Position numbers and translations under genes: made by a program. From positions 1-25,719 of the forward strand of contig CAJNOQ010002194.1 of NCBI GenBank assembly GCA_905250885.1: a stretch of DNA of 25,719 bases. Reading direction: 5' to 3'. The notes under the pieces were generated by a model. It was not told where the DNA came from. It saw only the letters and a program-made list of their open reading frames with translations, and made no database searches. Below are positions 1 to 11,700 of the stretch, in pieces. Origin of the DNA: Didymodactylos carnosus. Its lineage: Eukaryota; Rotifera; Eurotatoria; Philodinida; Philodinidae. Each line of letters starts with the position of its first letter. Positions within the stretch are counted from its first letter, which is position 1.

Positions 1-560
1 CTAGTACACAATTTCAACCAGCATGCAGCTAGATAAATGTACCTTTTAATCTAGTTAATCTAGCTGTAAGTGGGCGCTGCAGCTACTTCTGCAGCTAGAT
101 TTTCTCGCTTACTTAGTTTTGCTTGGGGATCGTTGAAATCACCTTATTTGAAAAGTTCTACAATATGTATTAATAGGAAGTTTAATGGAGCCTGATAGCG
201 GCTTTTGTGAATTTAATATTAGATTTTTCCATAGATCCCGGCTATACTACTGCACCTAACCGGTATTGACTTTCCTTGAAGTTTCAGGATTCGTACTCCG
301 TGACTTCGAATAGTCTTAGGATTGCACGGAACATAGGTAATCAACAACGCTGAATCTTTCAGCAATGTTTGTTTTTGAAAACAAAATTATACAGCTGGTG
401 AAAACTACATTTTACGAAAACTAGTATTTTCAGGCTGTGTTCACCTAATACTAAAAATCTCACTATTCACCCAAAAAACATTAGAACGAGTTAAAAACTT
501 CAGAATGTACGGCATTTAGGCTATTCTGTATGATATTTTATTTATAATCATGTATGCATG
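1..560. other. Left edge, no gene recognised
   Basis: No coding exon, RNA gene or mobile-element terminus is recognised here on either strand. The first 100 bases hold a small cluster of CTAG and GCAGCT words, with GCAGCTAGAT at 25-34 and again at 91-100. DPP exons expected on the minus strand after 774 are not found here. Confidence 0.4.
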
Positions 561-737
561 CTAGTCAGACCAATTATCATAATTTTGTCCGCTAAAGATG
601 ATCATTTCGTCGGATATGTTCAACGGAAATATTAGTTCTTTATCGCTGACACCCTTCACTTCCAAAACCATATCATCCCAAGCAACAGAACATCGAGAAA
701 CTGAACGAAACTTCTGTAGCTGGTTTTTGTTAGGGAA
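561..737 (-). other. Short open frame downstream of the DPP-like exons, unassigned
   Basis: A minus-strand frame of about 58 codons runs without a stop to TAG at 561-563, ending in FSGQNYDNWSD. It lies just after the last recognisable DPP exon. An AACCAG acceptor at 720 would give a 54-nt intron, but splicing in phase leads into a different frame that stops within about 16 codons. The open frame does not resemble the next conserved DPP segment. It has no clear start and is not recognised. It may be chance, or foreign sequence joined at the point where the DPP gene breaks off. The plus-strand frame opposite it (598-852) is probably its shadow. Confidence 0.15.
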
Positions 738-773
738 CATAACTTATTTTTCTATGATCTTCGATCAACTTAC

Positions 774-2401
774 ATTCATAAACCCATTCAATAATTCCAT
801 TATGTACATGTTCTCTATGTCCATCGTTTGTTATAGAGCGACTCCTGCTTAATTCAATATCATAGATGAAAACATTAAAATTGTGGATAAATGCCTGACA
901 TGAAAATAAATGAATTTAATCGTATGTGATCGCAAAATCATCGGATATTTACTTACAACAAGATGATTTGTATATGAAAATAGAATTGCTGATATTGGAA
1001 TCCTTTCATCATTAATATTAATCGACGATAGATGCCTTGATCCTTCGTATACATCATAATTGTATTCAGTATAATAAGGTCGACTCTAAAAATGTTAAAA
1101 TGTGAAAGATTACAATTTTTTTCTGTCTCTCTGTTTTGCCTACTTTTCCTTTAGCAACTGGAATTAAGATATATTGAGTAGACGGTGATACAATACTATC
1201 TCCAATACTCTCTAATTGAACATTCTACAAATACACGAAATACAATTGAATAGCGAAATTATCAATATTTATACTTTTTACTTCTCGTTTGAACAACAAC
1301 GAATGTTCATTTATTTGACAATTGTATATCCATATAGATCCATTAATATCAAAGTAAGAGTAATTAATAGCTTAAAAGAATATTCTAGACAATATATTAC
1401 ATATAAAATAATGGATAGTGGTATTATTAACCTGAAATCCATGTGCCATTCCAAGGTTTAGGAAGTTTTATCTCAAATATATCTTTCAATGTAAATGGTA
1501 ATAAATCTTTTTCTCTAACTATTTGACCTAGACAGGTTATAACCAGTATCATAGTAATTTATAGTAATCAACTTATATCTGACTTACGTTTAGAAGTTAA
1601 ATAAATAGCTCCAATAATAAATGAACATATAACAGTAATAACTAAGAATGCAATACCCAATCCCTTCCAATTTTGTTTCTTTCCACTACCACCAACCAAT
1701 TCCTAAAGATAAAATAACAAATAATTTACATTTATAAAAGATGAACAAAAGATGCTTTTATTACTACTTGGAATATAAACAATTAAAAATTAAGTAGGAT
1801 CTGTTTTATAATCGTTTCTCTCTTATATTGACATTGTTTGACTTTTTTTAAGTTTTTTATAAAAACTAAGTATATTTAATAAAATTGAAAAATATTTTCG
1901 CACGAAAATGTTTTTCAATTTTATTAAATATACTTAATCTTTTCTCACGTATCATGACTGAGTATTTATTTTAGAATATCAGTGCCTCATTACCAAATCA
2001 CGATGTACAGTGTGATGTACAGTATCATTTCTTTTTTTTTTATCCATTTCGCTATTTCTCGATTACTTTTCTGTTTTATATTGGTCTTACTTTGACACTG
2101 AATTCTACACAAATCCGCACAAACTAATAGAAATTCGAGACTGCTACAAGAAAAAATGGTCATTACGATATCCTCTCCTCGCTTTACTATTATTTTTAAT
2201 AAAATTTACTCTAAAATCAAAAATGTAGTTCTAATTCACTGTATATATCTAAGAATCAAATGAAAGTCAGTTGCTTATGTTTTATATAATAAAATTTCAT
2301 AGTGGTATACATTTTGAAATGAAACTTACCACACAAAATGAACAACACCCCTTAAAAAATCTTGCTGAATTTGAAGGTGGTCGATGTGTTGTAGTGAACA
2401 T
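774..2401 (-). CDS. Dipeptidyl-peptidase-like (DPP4/DPP6/DPP10, S9B) type II membrane protein, 5' exons only
   Basis: Minus-strand gene; seven exons read by hand: 2401-2330, 1702-1588, 1527-1432, 1370-1282, 1224-1144, 1085-957 and 894-774 (234 codons plus one base). Phases agree at every junction. Six introns are GT-AG; five are 57 to 62 nt and the first is 627 nt. Exon 1 (start MFTTTHRPPS) is the least certain: it rests on an ATG, an open 24-codon frame, a strong GTAAGT donor and matching phase. Exon 2 is diagnostic: ELVGGSGKKQNWKGLGIAF followed by a hydrophobic anchor closely resembles the DPP6/DPP10 segment before and into the membrane helix. Later exons give propeller-like text: FDINGSIWIYNCQ, VSPSTQYILIP, FIHNFNVFIYDIEL, ITNDGHREHVHNG and IIEWVYE, which matches the family's NGxxDWVYEEE. 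The exon 4 acceptor (TTTTAAG) is weak. Serine-peptidase exons should follow but are not visible between 774 and 1, so enzyme activity cannot be judged. It is truncated, or continues past an unusually long intron. Confidence 0.72.
1703..2329 (-). other. Long first intron of the DPP-like gene
   Basis: The 627-nt interval between the proposed first exon (donor GTAAGT at 2329-2324) and exon 2 (acceptor ATCTTTAG just above 1702) is ten times longer than the gene's other introns. It carries the near-perfect palindrome at 1867-1936, which may be an inserted element. If exon 1 is wrong, this is simply 5' flanking DNA. Confidence 0.45.
1867..1936. repeat. Near-perfect 34-bp-arm palindrome
   Basis: The left arm 1867-1900 begins TAAGTATATTTAATAAAATT. 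The right arm 1903-1936 is its reverse complement except for one position (ATATTTT against ACATTTT), and the loop is two bases (CA). Similarity stops at both outer edges. A 70-bp sequence of this kind would extrude as a cruciform or give a very stable RNA hairpin. It sits in the proposed first intron of the DPP-like gene. It could be a tiny foldback or MITE copy; no coding content is visible. Confidence 0.9.
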
Positions 2402-3798
2402 ACAGAAAACAAAACTACTTTGTTAGTTTCTGGCGTTTTTCTTGTATACGTAAAGATTGAAAATTTAAATATTAAAAAAGTTATTACTAGAAAAATGTAA
2501 GAACATAGTTTGCCAAAAGCAGAGTTTTCTCCCACCTCTCTCTCTTTCTCTACTAACAAGATTAAGTGAAAATTAATGTATTCGTCTTGTAGTTTTTTTA
2601 TCAGATAAAAAACAGAACATAAAAAAATAAAAGAACAAATTGTTTCGATACGCATAAGACACAGTAATCATGTATTCAATACACAATAATGTTGTCACTT
2701 AAAAAAATTTATTCATAAAAACGGAAGTGAAACGAAAGACTCGCTATTAGTAGCGAAAACACTACAAAGTTAGTGTCTTGAGACATTAACAACAATAAAA
2801 TGAAAAAAAGAAAACCGTTCCTATGAAGCCGACCGTATATCATCATATAGAAACATTGTATTGTGCGATAATAGTGACGAATTATTAAATAAGTATTTTT
2901 TTTTATAGATCCGATGTCTTTCACTTCAAACGATGATATGCATAAAGTTAAATGATGACATTCTACGAGAAGATAATAGTAAGTAGACACAATCGAATAC
3001 GATTTAGAGAATGTTTTTATATTCCATATGCAAATATTCTACACGTTTTCTGGGATAATACCTTAATAGTAGATAGTCATTTTTTTCAATATTATATGAG
3101 ACGAATTAAGTCAGTCAATTTGAATTTATTTGTAACAGTGATTATTCAGTAAAGAGCTAGGTGTTCTATGAATGATGTTTTCATTCCATGGCTTAAATTC
3201 TCATTGTCTGTCATCAGGATGATAAAATTTAATAAACTAAGCTATCTTAAACTTCGCAAAAAGGACATCCAAGTAAGTATATTAGTCGTACTGCTGATAA
3301 CGCGGTTAACTTTTTCAAAATTTTGCACCTCTATTGCCGTCAATCGTAATCTTCACTAAAGCAGATAGAATTTTTATACAATAACAATGTATGTTTTGTG
3401 AAACTCCTTCAATATCTCCAAAGAAGAAGGAGTTGAAGTTTTATACTCAAAATTCCTAGGATTTGGCCAGTTTTTTTACCTCTAGCCCCCACCCTCCCGT
3501 GTATTCATCTTAAAAAATGGAGGTGTATTGGACTTAACGGTATGGTGTATTCATCTTAGACGGATATTTACTATACAAAATTTTGTTGATGAGTCGCTAC
3601 AGCCTGTGTTTGGTTTAGTCAAATTCTATTAAAACTGACTAAATGAACTCTATATGAGACGAAAATTGATTGTCAGTAAAGTTCTGTTTTCATTTATAAA
3701 ACATTTTACAGGATTTATAATTTCAGGCGCACTCTGTATCTTTCAGATGCTTATTTCTACAAATTCGTCAATCTGTTTGAAGACGTTAAAGGAGTTTC

Positions 3799-3845
3799 AC
3801 CCTTTTAGCCCCGTTAGGGGCTGCCCTAACAAGGTTTTTCAACAA
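3799..3845. repeat. AGCCCC-loop-GGGGCT hairpin motif, copy 1
   Basis: The sequence TTTTAGCCCCGTTAGGGGCTGCC forms a 6-bp GC hairpin with a 4-base loop, followed by CTAACAAGG. It stands out from its AT-rich surroundings. A related block occurs at 17795-17835 (TTTAAGCCCC, loop AAA, GGGGCTATGCC, then AACCAACC). The shared order of T-rich lead, hairpin, GCC and AACAA/AACCAA suggests a dispersed repeat. No gene is associated. Confidence 0.5.
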
Positions 3846-6002
3846 GACTGTACTTTGAACTCTAAAACGATATTTCTTAGCATCTAATTATTACCAGTTA
3901 GAAATGGCAAATTTTGTGCTTAATTATATCATTATTTTTTACTATTAACAGCGACTTCTTTCTCAGTAAGGCCATTTTATGCCACAAGATTCACTGGTGA
4001 GTGACTCTTATCGCTCACATGTGTGTACAATATGTTTCTAATCCTATTCTCGAAGACCTGCTCTCCTTCTGACAATTTCTTATTTTTTTATTAAATTTTC
4101 AGAACATATGAGCCGATTCGTACTAATTTTTATCCAAAATGTTTTTGAAATTCTCGGTGTGTTTACGATAAAAAAATTAGTAAAATCTAGTCGCTCTTTC
4201 TCGTCATCTAGTTGAAAATGGTAAAAATTTTTAATTTTAATTTTTAAGATTCCATGTCGTTGTCCCTAGAGAGGTTGGTTAACATGTCTATATTCAAATT
4301 CTGTCCCATATTGAGTGATGTTGTCCGGCTTCTCTAATGTTATGTATTATAGAAAGGTTTTTATATGTATAACAAAAAAGTTTATGTCTTCAACGATCAT
4401 AGATGAGAAAAAGCGAAGAATAAAACGTGTCTCGTAAATGTTTGTCGATAGTAACACTAATTCGTCTTGAGATTAAAATATAGACTCCTCGCCTCTTCCA
4501 TCAGGCGTAGATTTTCAGTTTTTGCTAAAAATTATAGTTTTAAGAAATTCTGTCACTTGTATGCTGTCTCACCGCTAGTGGTGTTTATTATGATAGGTTT
4601 CACACAGATTTATCAAATTTTAGAAATTTTACGTATTATCGAATATCGTGACGGAAATTTTATTTCCATTTTGTCCTTTCTTTCTGATCATTCGTATTGC
4701 ATATACAAAATATGTCAATAAAAGCTGATTTATAAAAATAGAAATAAAAAATTATTTCATCAACAGAGAGTTGGAAATAGAAAATAATTGGAAGCTATAG
4801 AAGCAATATTGAAACATTATTCTTTTATTTCAGTTATACACGTTTACTGACTGTCTGTCTGGTGACTCAAGGCTTTCTGTTAGTACGAAACTAAGAGCAG
4901 GAAAACAAAACAAACATTAATATCAGCAATCTTATGCTATAATCCAAACAAAGAAAAGGATTAAGAATGATTAGAAATAAACATTATATGAAAATTTAAT
5001 GAAATTCAAAAAATTCATTTATACTGTTTTTACTGTAAAATGGTACTAAAGAAAAATTATTTTCTGAATGTTATTTAACTTATCTTCAGAAACACGATAA
5101 ATATACATAAAAAAAAAACAGTTAAATCTCTATGGACTCTATTCATAGAAAAAAGATTGTCACAGCATCCCTTTATATCTTCAAAATTACAGGTTCCAAA
5201 AACAAATTAACATCGAGGGAGCTATTAAGTATATATATTTAGAAAGTTTTGTACCGTATTTACATGATCGTTCTTCCAATAATATTTGATCATAGATAAA
5301 AGAAAAAAAAGAATCGCTATTCTAGTAGTAAATAGACAATTACAAGACATATGTCTCTAGCAGATGCAGTGAAAATGAACATAATTAGTTTACTGACGGT
5401 AGTATTGTTTTGACAACGTCAGGATGGAGAAAAGATATCGTAAAAAGATATCTAGACAAAATTCAAGATAGAATATTCAACTCTACTTAGTAAAAAATGA
5501 AAATTTTTCAAATTTTGTTCATTGAACAAATCTCAGAATGATTAGAAAATGAAAAAAACATGTGATTTTCAAGAAATATCATTATAAAAAAGAATTATTA
5601 CTCTACAATAGCCCAGTAGCAATACTTACTTTATAATGAATAACTGTAGCCATTTAATTTTACCAAAACGAAATTTCTCTTTTGTCTGGATAAGACTACC
5701 TACATTTTAAGTTTTTATTGTATTTACCAGCGGAAAACGTAGTCTATACCAATTATTCACATTTCATGTCAAATCTTCCTTTTTTTCCTTTTACTATTTT
5801 TTTATATTTTTTTTTTTGTCATAACATGGTACCACAATTAATGTTATATAGTTTACGATACAGCTAATAAATAGCTGTTTAATTTCAGTGCAACTAGCGT
5901 TATGTACAAGACGTCGTTTTTTTCGAGGATGACACCTGCAGAATGAAAAAAACGGGAAAGCCATTTTTATTTTTGTTTTTATTATTCCGCTAAAGGCAAC
6001 AC

Positions 6003-6063
6003 AAAAAAAACAAAAAAAAAAAATTTTTTGCGCGGTTCTTATTTTTTTTTTTTTTTTTTTTTT
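6003..6063. repeat. Poly(A) tract followed by 22-nt poly(T) tract
   Basis: A-runs at about 6003-6023 are followed by a short T-run, a small GC island (GCGCGG), and an unbroken 22-T run at 6042-6063. The arrangement is self-complementary. It may be two opposed retrotransposed tails or simple slippage. The ORF that starts here is an artefact of the T-run. Confidence 0.7.
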
Positions 6064-6999
6064 GTATTGACAGTTTTCATATACGATAAGATGAGTTTCT
6101 ATATATCGTTAACTTCTTCTTTTCTTTGTTTCATACTGACTTCCTGTTCTGTTCTGTTTTTTCTTGTCAAAAATCCGCATATAAGACCACTTGATCACTC
6201 ACGTACAAATACACAATATGAGTGTTACTCAATTTAGAAATAGTAGTAGTTTGATGTCCATGTCTTAACTTAAGTTCAAAATGAACTTTTGTTTTTTATT
6301 AAGACCTTTTAGCAAGCCTTGATAGTAATATTAGATAAAAAGAAAAAAAAGAAAAAGTATTTTCTCACACGAATAATAGATAGATCAATTCTACGAAAAA
6401 ATAGTATCTTTCTCAAATGTAATGTAACAATAAAAGAATAAAAAGAAGCGTTTTTTTTTTCTTGAAAAAGATCACTTACTATAGGGGAAAAGTAGATTGA
6501 AAATGATTTTTGAATTTTAACAAAATTGTTATTTAAAAATCCTACATTTCTTACTCATACAAACTTTTTCAAACTGTGTTATCTGTCCTAACTAGTTTTC
6601 AGTGTAATGTCTAATGTTTTTTTTTTTTTATTTCTTTGAAAAGGTAAAGAAATTATTCTTTACCACATTTGCAAGAGATATATTAACAAGTTTCGAAATA
6701 AAATGAGTAAATTCGTTACTGTAGAGATGTATCAATGTGTACGATCGTTTACATTTTAGTTAAGTACAATAGAAACAATATGAGAGTCTATCTAAAGATA
6801 TAAATTTGAATCGGATATGGATAGCCTATGATTAATGTGATCATTTTTTGAACAACACCAATGCGAAAAAAAATGAATAAAAAAGCTTTATTGATTTTCC
6901 TAATGAAGTTTTTTGATACTAAAAATTTTCTTTGCACACGTTAGTTATTTTTTAACCCATTTAACAATATTAAACATGAATAAACTCACATGTTGCAAC

Positions 7000-8780
7000 T
7001 CACTAACTCAAAAAGAGAGTTCTAATGCCTTGAGATGCGTTAAATTCAGCATATCAAAAGTAAACGAGAAAGTTCTAATCTATTGAAAAGTCAATAATGC
7101 GTTAAAACGTATCAAAATGGATTATTTAATACATTAGGCTAATGAAAAACGACATTTTAGTCTCATATTAAATTATTTTAACGCATTAAGTGCGTTAAAA
7201 TGAAATTAAACAAAAACGTTTTTAACACATTTTGATGATTTTTACTTTTAAGGATCACCCTCTCAAAAATAATGATTCTCGGTCAAAAATCGATTTTGAG
7301 ATAAGCATATGGAAAGATAGCCTGAAGTATCTACTTTCAGAATTTTTATCGTTTTCGGTTACCAAAGTGTTATTTCGTGGCCTTCGAACAAGTTTTCTAG
7401 CAGCCTCGAAAAACCAGTTCGTTAAATAATAACTTTTTTCTAGATACTTATGCAATTAAACTTATTTCTCAACGCATAGATTTGTAGAGCAAACTTTTCT
7501 AATCAAAATAAGACGTCGCACAACTCTGTATCACCTTGCGTCAAAAAGCTACAAGCATTGTCCTACAAGTCCTAAAATTGAGCATTTTATACAGTGTTTA
7601 ATACAGCGTTTTCGCTACATGGGAGTTACACCTGAAGTATTTCTCAAGATTTTTAATATACTTCAAACTAGAGAGTTCAGGTTTGTTTTATTTTAAAGTA
7701 CACACTTAACTACATGGGCTGACTTGCACCTATTTTTCAATTAGATCTAGTTTTTTGTCAAATTAAGAATTTCTAGAAAACCTGCTGGTTGTCTACAAAA
7801 CGAACAAAGGCCTAATTGAAAAGTCGGCGCCAATCAGTCCATGTAGTGATGTGTGTAGTTTAAAATAAAACAAACCAGAACTCTCTAGCTTGAAGTATAT
7901 AAAAATGTCTTGGAAAATCCTTTAGGGTCCTTTTTGGACCTTGATCTCTGAAGAACTCCTAAACTGTAGGACTTGGAGACAAAAAAACAATTTTTTTCGC
8001 GTAACTCATTGCACCTAACATTTACAGAAACATATTAAATTCTAATGCATTCAACTGCATTCACACATGACCATATCAAGAGAGGGCATCAATTTTTGTC
8101 GAAAAGTTTCTGGAGCCTCTACAGTATGTCTGATTCAGCAGAAGCAGAATTGCTCTAGACCACGCTTTTAGAGTGACATCCGATGGCAGTGTTAGAAAAG
8201 TACGAACATTTCCTTATAGAACGCTAGTATCATTTTTGTTTTTAAAAAGCATTCATATGTTCGCATGAATTAATTTTTAAGCCTTGTGAACTCATTATAG
8301 ACAGCTCTTAAAATCTATGAACGTATTAAATTTACGAAAAACAGTTTTGATGCATTCGAATGCATTAAACAATTTCATGTATTTGAATATATTAATTCTT
8401 AAGGCGTGTGAACGCATCAAATTAATCTGAATACATCTAACTTCATTAAACGGACGAAAAATATTTTTTTATGCATTTGAACGTGTGAAAACAATTAAGA
8501 AGTTTAAATGCGTTAGTTATCAATATCAAGGCGTTTGAAGATGTTGAATTCGTTAAAATGTACAAACTAAAAAATTGACTATTTTAGACTTTGAAGGAAA
8601 AACTTAAAAAACTCAAAACTTTTTGAAGAAAGGTCGTGGAATGCTAGGAGTAATCTCATTTTGTAGTCCAATCTTTCCTCTACATTAGGCTATGTTCAGT
8701 TCAAAATCCAAAACCTTTAAATGTGTTTAAACGTATTAAATGTACTAACTGTAAATTTTTACTCATTCAAAGGAAATTTT
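7000..8780. repeat. Degenerate AACGCATTAA / TGCGTTAAA repeat field
   Basis: Variants of TGCGTTAAA, AACGCATTAA, AACGTATTAAAT and AATGCATTAAAC recur in both orientations from about 7030 to 7230 and again from about 8035 to 8750, at irregular spacing. The clearest unit is a perfect 11-bp palindrome, ATTTTAACGCA at 7175-7185 with its complement at 7191-7201 and a 5-nt loop. The two blocks are separated by a section containing a separate foldback element. No gene is visible. It looks like an old decayed satellite or the remains of inverted-repeat elements. Confidence 0.55.
7650..7905. mobile_element. Foldback/MITE-like element with ~93-bp imperfect inverted arms
   Basis: The left arm 7650-7743 and right arm 7813-7905 are reverse complements with scattered mismatches. 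Shared blocks include GAGAGTTCAGGTTTGTTTTA (left) and its near match reading outward on the right, the core TTTGTTTTATTTTAAA, and CTACATGG near the inner ends. The spacer is about 69 bp with no coding content. Weaker similarity may continue a few bases outward (TCAAGA/CCAAGA). No target-site duplication could be fixed because the edges fade. It lies inside the AACGCATTAA repeat field. A non-autonomous DNA element is likely; the superfamily is unknown. Confidence 0.7.
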
Positions 8781-11700
8781 TGATATAAAAAAACAATTCT
8801 TTGGGTTCAACTTGAACAAGTTTTCTGAGCTGATGTTATGAGACTTTTCGTTTGATTTCGAGAATATTTCGTGAACAAGACGTCATCAAAACTCCTTTAG
8901 TAACAATGATATTACAAAAAAAAGTGCAAAAGTGATGACCAAAGAAAACTTGATTTTATGTATACTTTTAACCTTGCTATACGGATGTTTAAAACAGTTT
9001 TTAATAATAAATATAATAATAGTCTGTGCACATTGATACATATTAAGGATAAATTGTAAAGTTGAGAATGAGAATTGAAATAATTATTCAATTCTTTAAA
9101 GTATAAAATGTTTACAATCAAAAATAGCTAGAAGATATTTAAATAACTATTTATCTCTAACTATTTATCTCTGATCCGTTTAGCAGTGTTCAAAAGGTAG
9201 ACAGAAACACTCTGAAACTTAAAGATTTTGAAAGTGTATTATTGTACATTGTATCGATGGTCTAAAACTCATCTCAAAATAGAAGATCATCTCATGATAA
9301 ACCTACAAACCATTTGATCTCCTATTCTGTCAGGCGGATTTAGTAGTCTTGATCTATCGGACTATAACTCTTCAATTTTTTTTGTCTCATTTAACATTTT
9401 GGTGGTTAAAAGTCAATTCTAAAAGACTAAGGTACGAAAAGTACTAAACAACTTTAAAAATAGGACCAGAATAACTCAGAGAAATAAATGAATTTACTTG
9501 ATTATGATAAGATATTAATATTGCAACTCTAAAATCCATAAACAACATAGACTTATACTACTCCAAAAAATCTGGGTTTATGGATTTATAGTTTCACTTA
9601 TCAAAAAAACAAAATTTAGCACGCTCTAAATTATAAGTCAAACGTTTTTTACCTGTTTATACTTAAAATTTTTCAATGATCGTAACTCTTGTAAAATGGC
9701 TATCATTTTTTCAGTTGTTATCACTATGTTTTCTCACTCGTTTACATATTGAAGATTGATATTATTCAAAACTCAAATCACTCTTTTATTGTTTTGACTA
9801 GCTAAGTATATCTTTAATAACTGTCATATAAGAACATTTTTATGTAGTTTTTTCTCATCGTTTACTTAGAAATACAAAAAACTTTTGCTAAGAACAAAAA
9901 TGCAAACAGTTTTTTTTTTAAATATTAAAGTCTTTTTAAATAGTTTTATTTCCAAGTCCCTTCAAACATTGACATGTCGTTTCTCTTTTTAATAGTCTAC
10001 ATTAAAAAGAAAAAATCATTAAATTGCTACCAAAAGCACTTTTTAGTAATTTACTTTTATAAAAAAGAATATGTGTCACTCTGTAACACTAGATAACTTT
10101 GAATTGCATAAGGTATTTTGAAGTAGAAAATTGTATTTTGTATTTCCAATATACTGACTACTACAATGAATTGAGAAGCTCACACCTTGAAAATATGAAG
10201 GTATTCTACATATTGTTTCCTTCAATGTATGAAAATTAAATGATAACAACTTTTGGACGCTCCCTAGAGAACGTACGTGATGCAAGTACTTGATTACTTG
10301 CTAAGTACTTATGAATGACCTGATGTTGATGATGATGTTTCTCAGATTTGAGATTAATGGCGTAGTCAAGGCCTCGGATTGGTTAGTTTTCGTCAGAGAA
10401 AAAATGTTTAACATAGAAAAAAGGTTAAAAAGACGTAAACAGGGATCTTTATCCACCAATAATATCAATGCAAAATTGAAAGAACTTAAAAAGCCTGAAA
10501 TTTTTCTTATCTTTTACGTATTAGCGTCACCTATAGCTCATCAAAATTGAAGAGAGCCGAGAAAAATCCTAATGAAGACTACCGCAACACAAAATGCGAC
10601 ACAATATTTGTTACGTACGTTGTACTAGGAATGAGTGCTAAGTGGAATTCCTACCTAGGAATATACGTCGTTTTTGATTTGGTTGACAGCTGATAAATCC
10701 GTGATTTTTATGAATTGTTTCCCAGATGAAAAACAAATATTTCTGTCAAAATTAGATTCTCATCTGAGATACATTAATGAAATAAGGATTATATCTCACG
10801 ATTGAAGATTTTCCCTCGTGAGGATTTTCCCTCACATTACATACAGTCCATCTAGTTTCATCGAAAAAACGATTTGCAACTTGGAGTCCTTCTCTCGTCA
10901 GTTGGGAATATAAAATGTATCTCAGTTGAGAGTGAGCCATTGTATCAAATATTGTATACTTTATTTACGAGTAGTATATGTGAAATAAAAGACGTGGTAT
11001 TGCACCTTATACGGTAAAAGTAAGATCTTTTTCTATAGGGTTAAATAGATTAGCAGCAGTGTGTTTGTATATTTAACCGTGAATCGACGATTGAGCAACC
11101 GCCTCCAGTGAGAAACTTACTCGAATCTTGTTATCTTAATAATTCTCAGTAAGATTGTATTATGTTTTTCCTAAAATTCATTCATGATTACTAAGAACTT
11201 TTGAATATCGTGTTCACGTACTGATAAAATTTTTACAGAGTTCTGATTTGAGTCTGCTGTCCTGCATTGTTAAAAAGTGTAGTCGAATTGACTTGAAAAA
11301 CAGAATGTACGGCGTAGGTGTGTAAAATACACGCTGAGTTGTGACCGCCTGACTCTACACACTGAGACTAATGATATAGTCTACTTATCTAAACTATCTG
11401 TACTGGAAATACCTCAGATTCATCAACCGATTGTTCAAATCTACCATATGGGGATGTTTTATTATCACTTTTTTTCTCATCTGTTTTTGTTGGAAACGAC
11501 AGCATATATACTTTCGAAGGTGATGATCATGATTCTGAAATTATTTTTTCATTTGATGCAGTAGTTCGGGAGAAAAATGGAAAATAAGAAAACTTTTTAA
11601 CGCACCTAGCTCTTTACATACTGAGATTGACCATCTGGAAAAGATACACACTTTTTGATGTTGAGTGAACGTTTAGAAGATTTATACGCCTAGTAACACA

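Larger units (their letters stand above)
2402..6999. other. AT-rich gene-free stretch
   Basis: Apart from the small repeats listed separately, nothing functional is recognised in this 4.6-kb stretch. The open frames here (109 codons or fewer) are rich in F, I, L, Y, K and N, have no recognisable motifs, and look like products of AT-rich DNA. The frame at 2326-2655 minus is overlapped by the better-supported DPP exon 1, in another frame. Small structures include a 14-bp direct repeat GTGTATTCATCTTA (3499-3512 and 3545-3558) and a 9-bp inverted repeat AACTCCTTC/GAAGGAGTT near 3400-3433. Confidence 0.5.

Noticed and set aside
598-852. 84-codon plus-strand frame
   Set aside because: It lies opposite the last DPP exon and the open minus frame, and has no recognisable features.
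2326-2655. 109-codon minus-strand open frame
   Set aside because: It is rich in F, I and L with no motif, and its 3' part overlaps, in another frame, the proposed first exon of the DPP-like gene, which fits splicing and phase better.
2709-3152. Overlapping frames on both strands
   Set aside because: Composition is that of AT-rich DNA; there is no recognisable motif, start context or splice structure.
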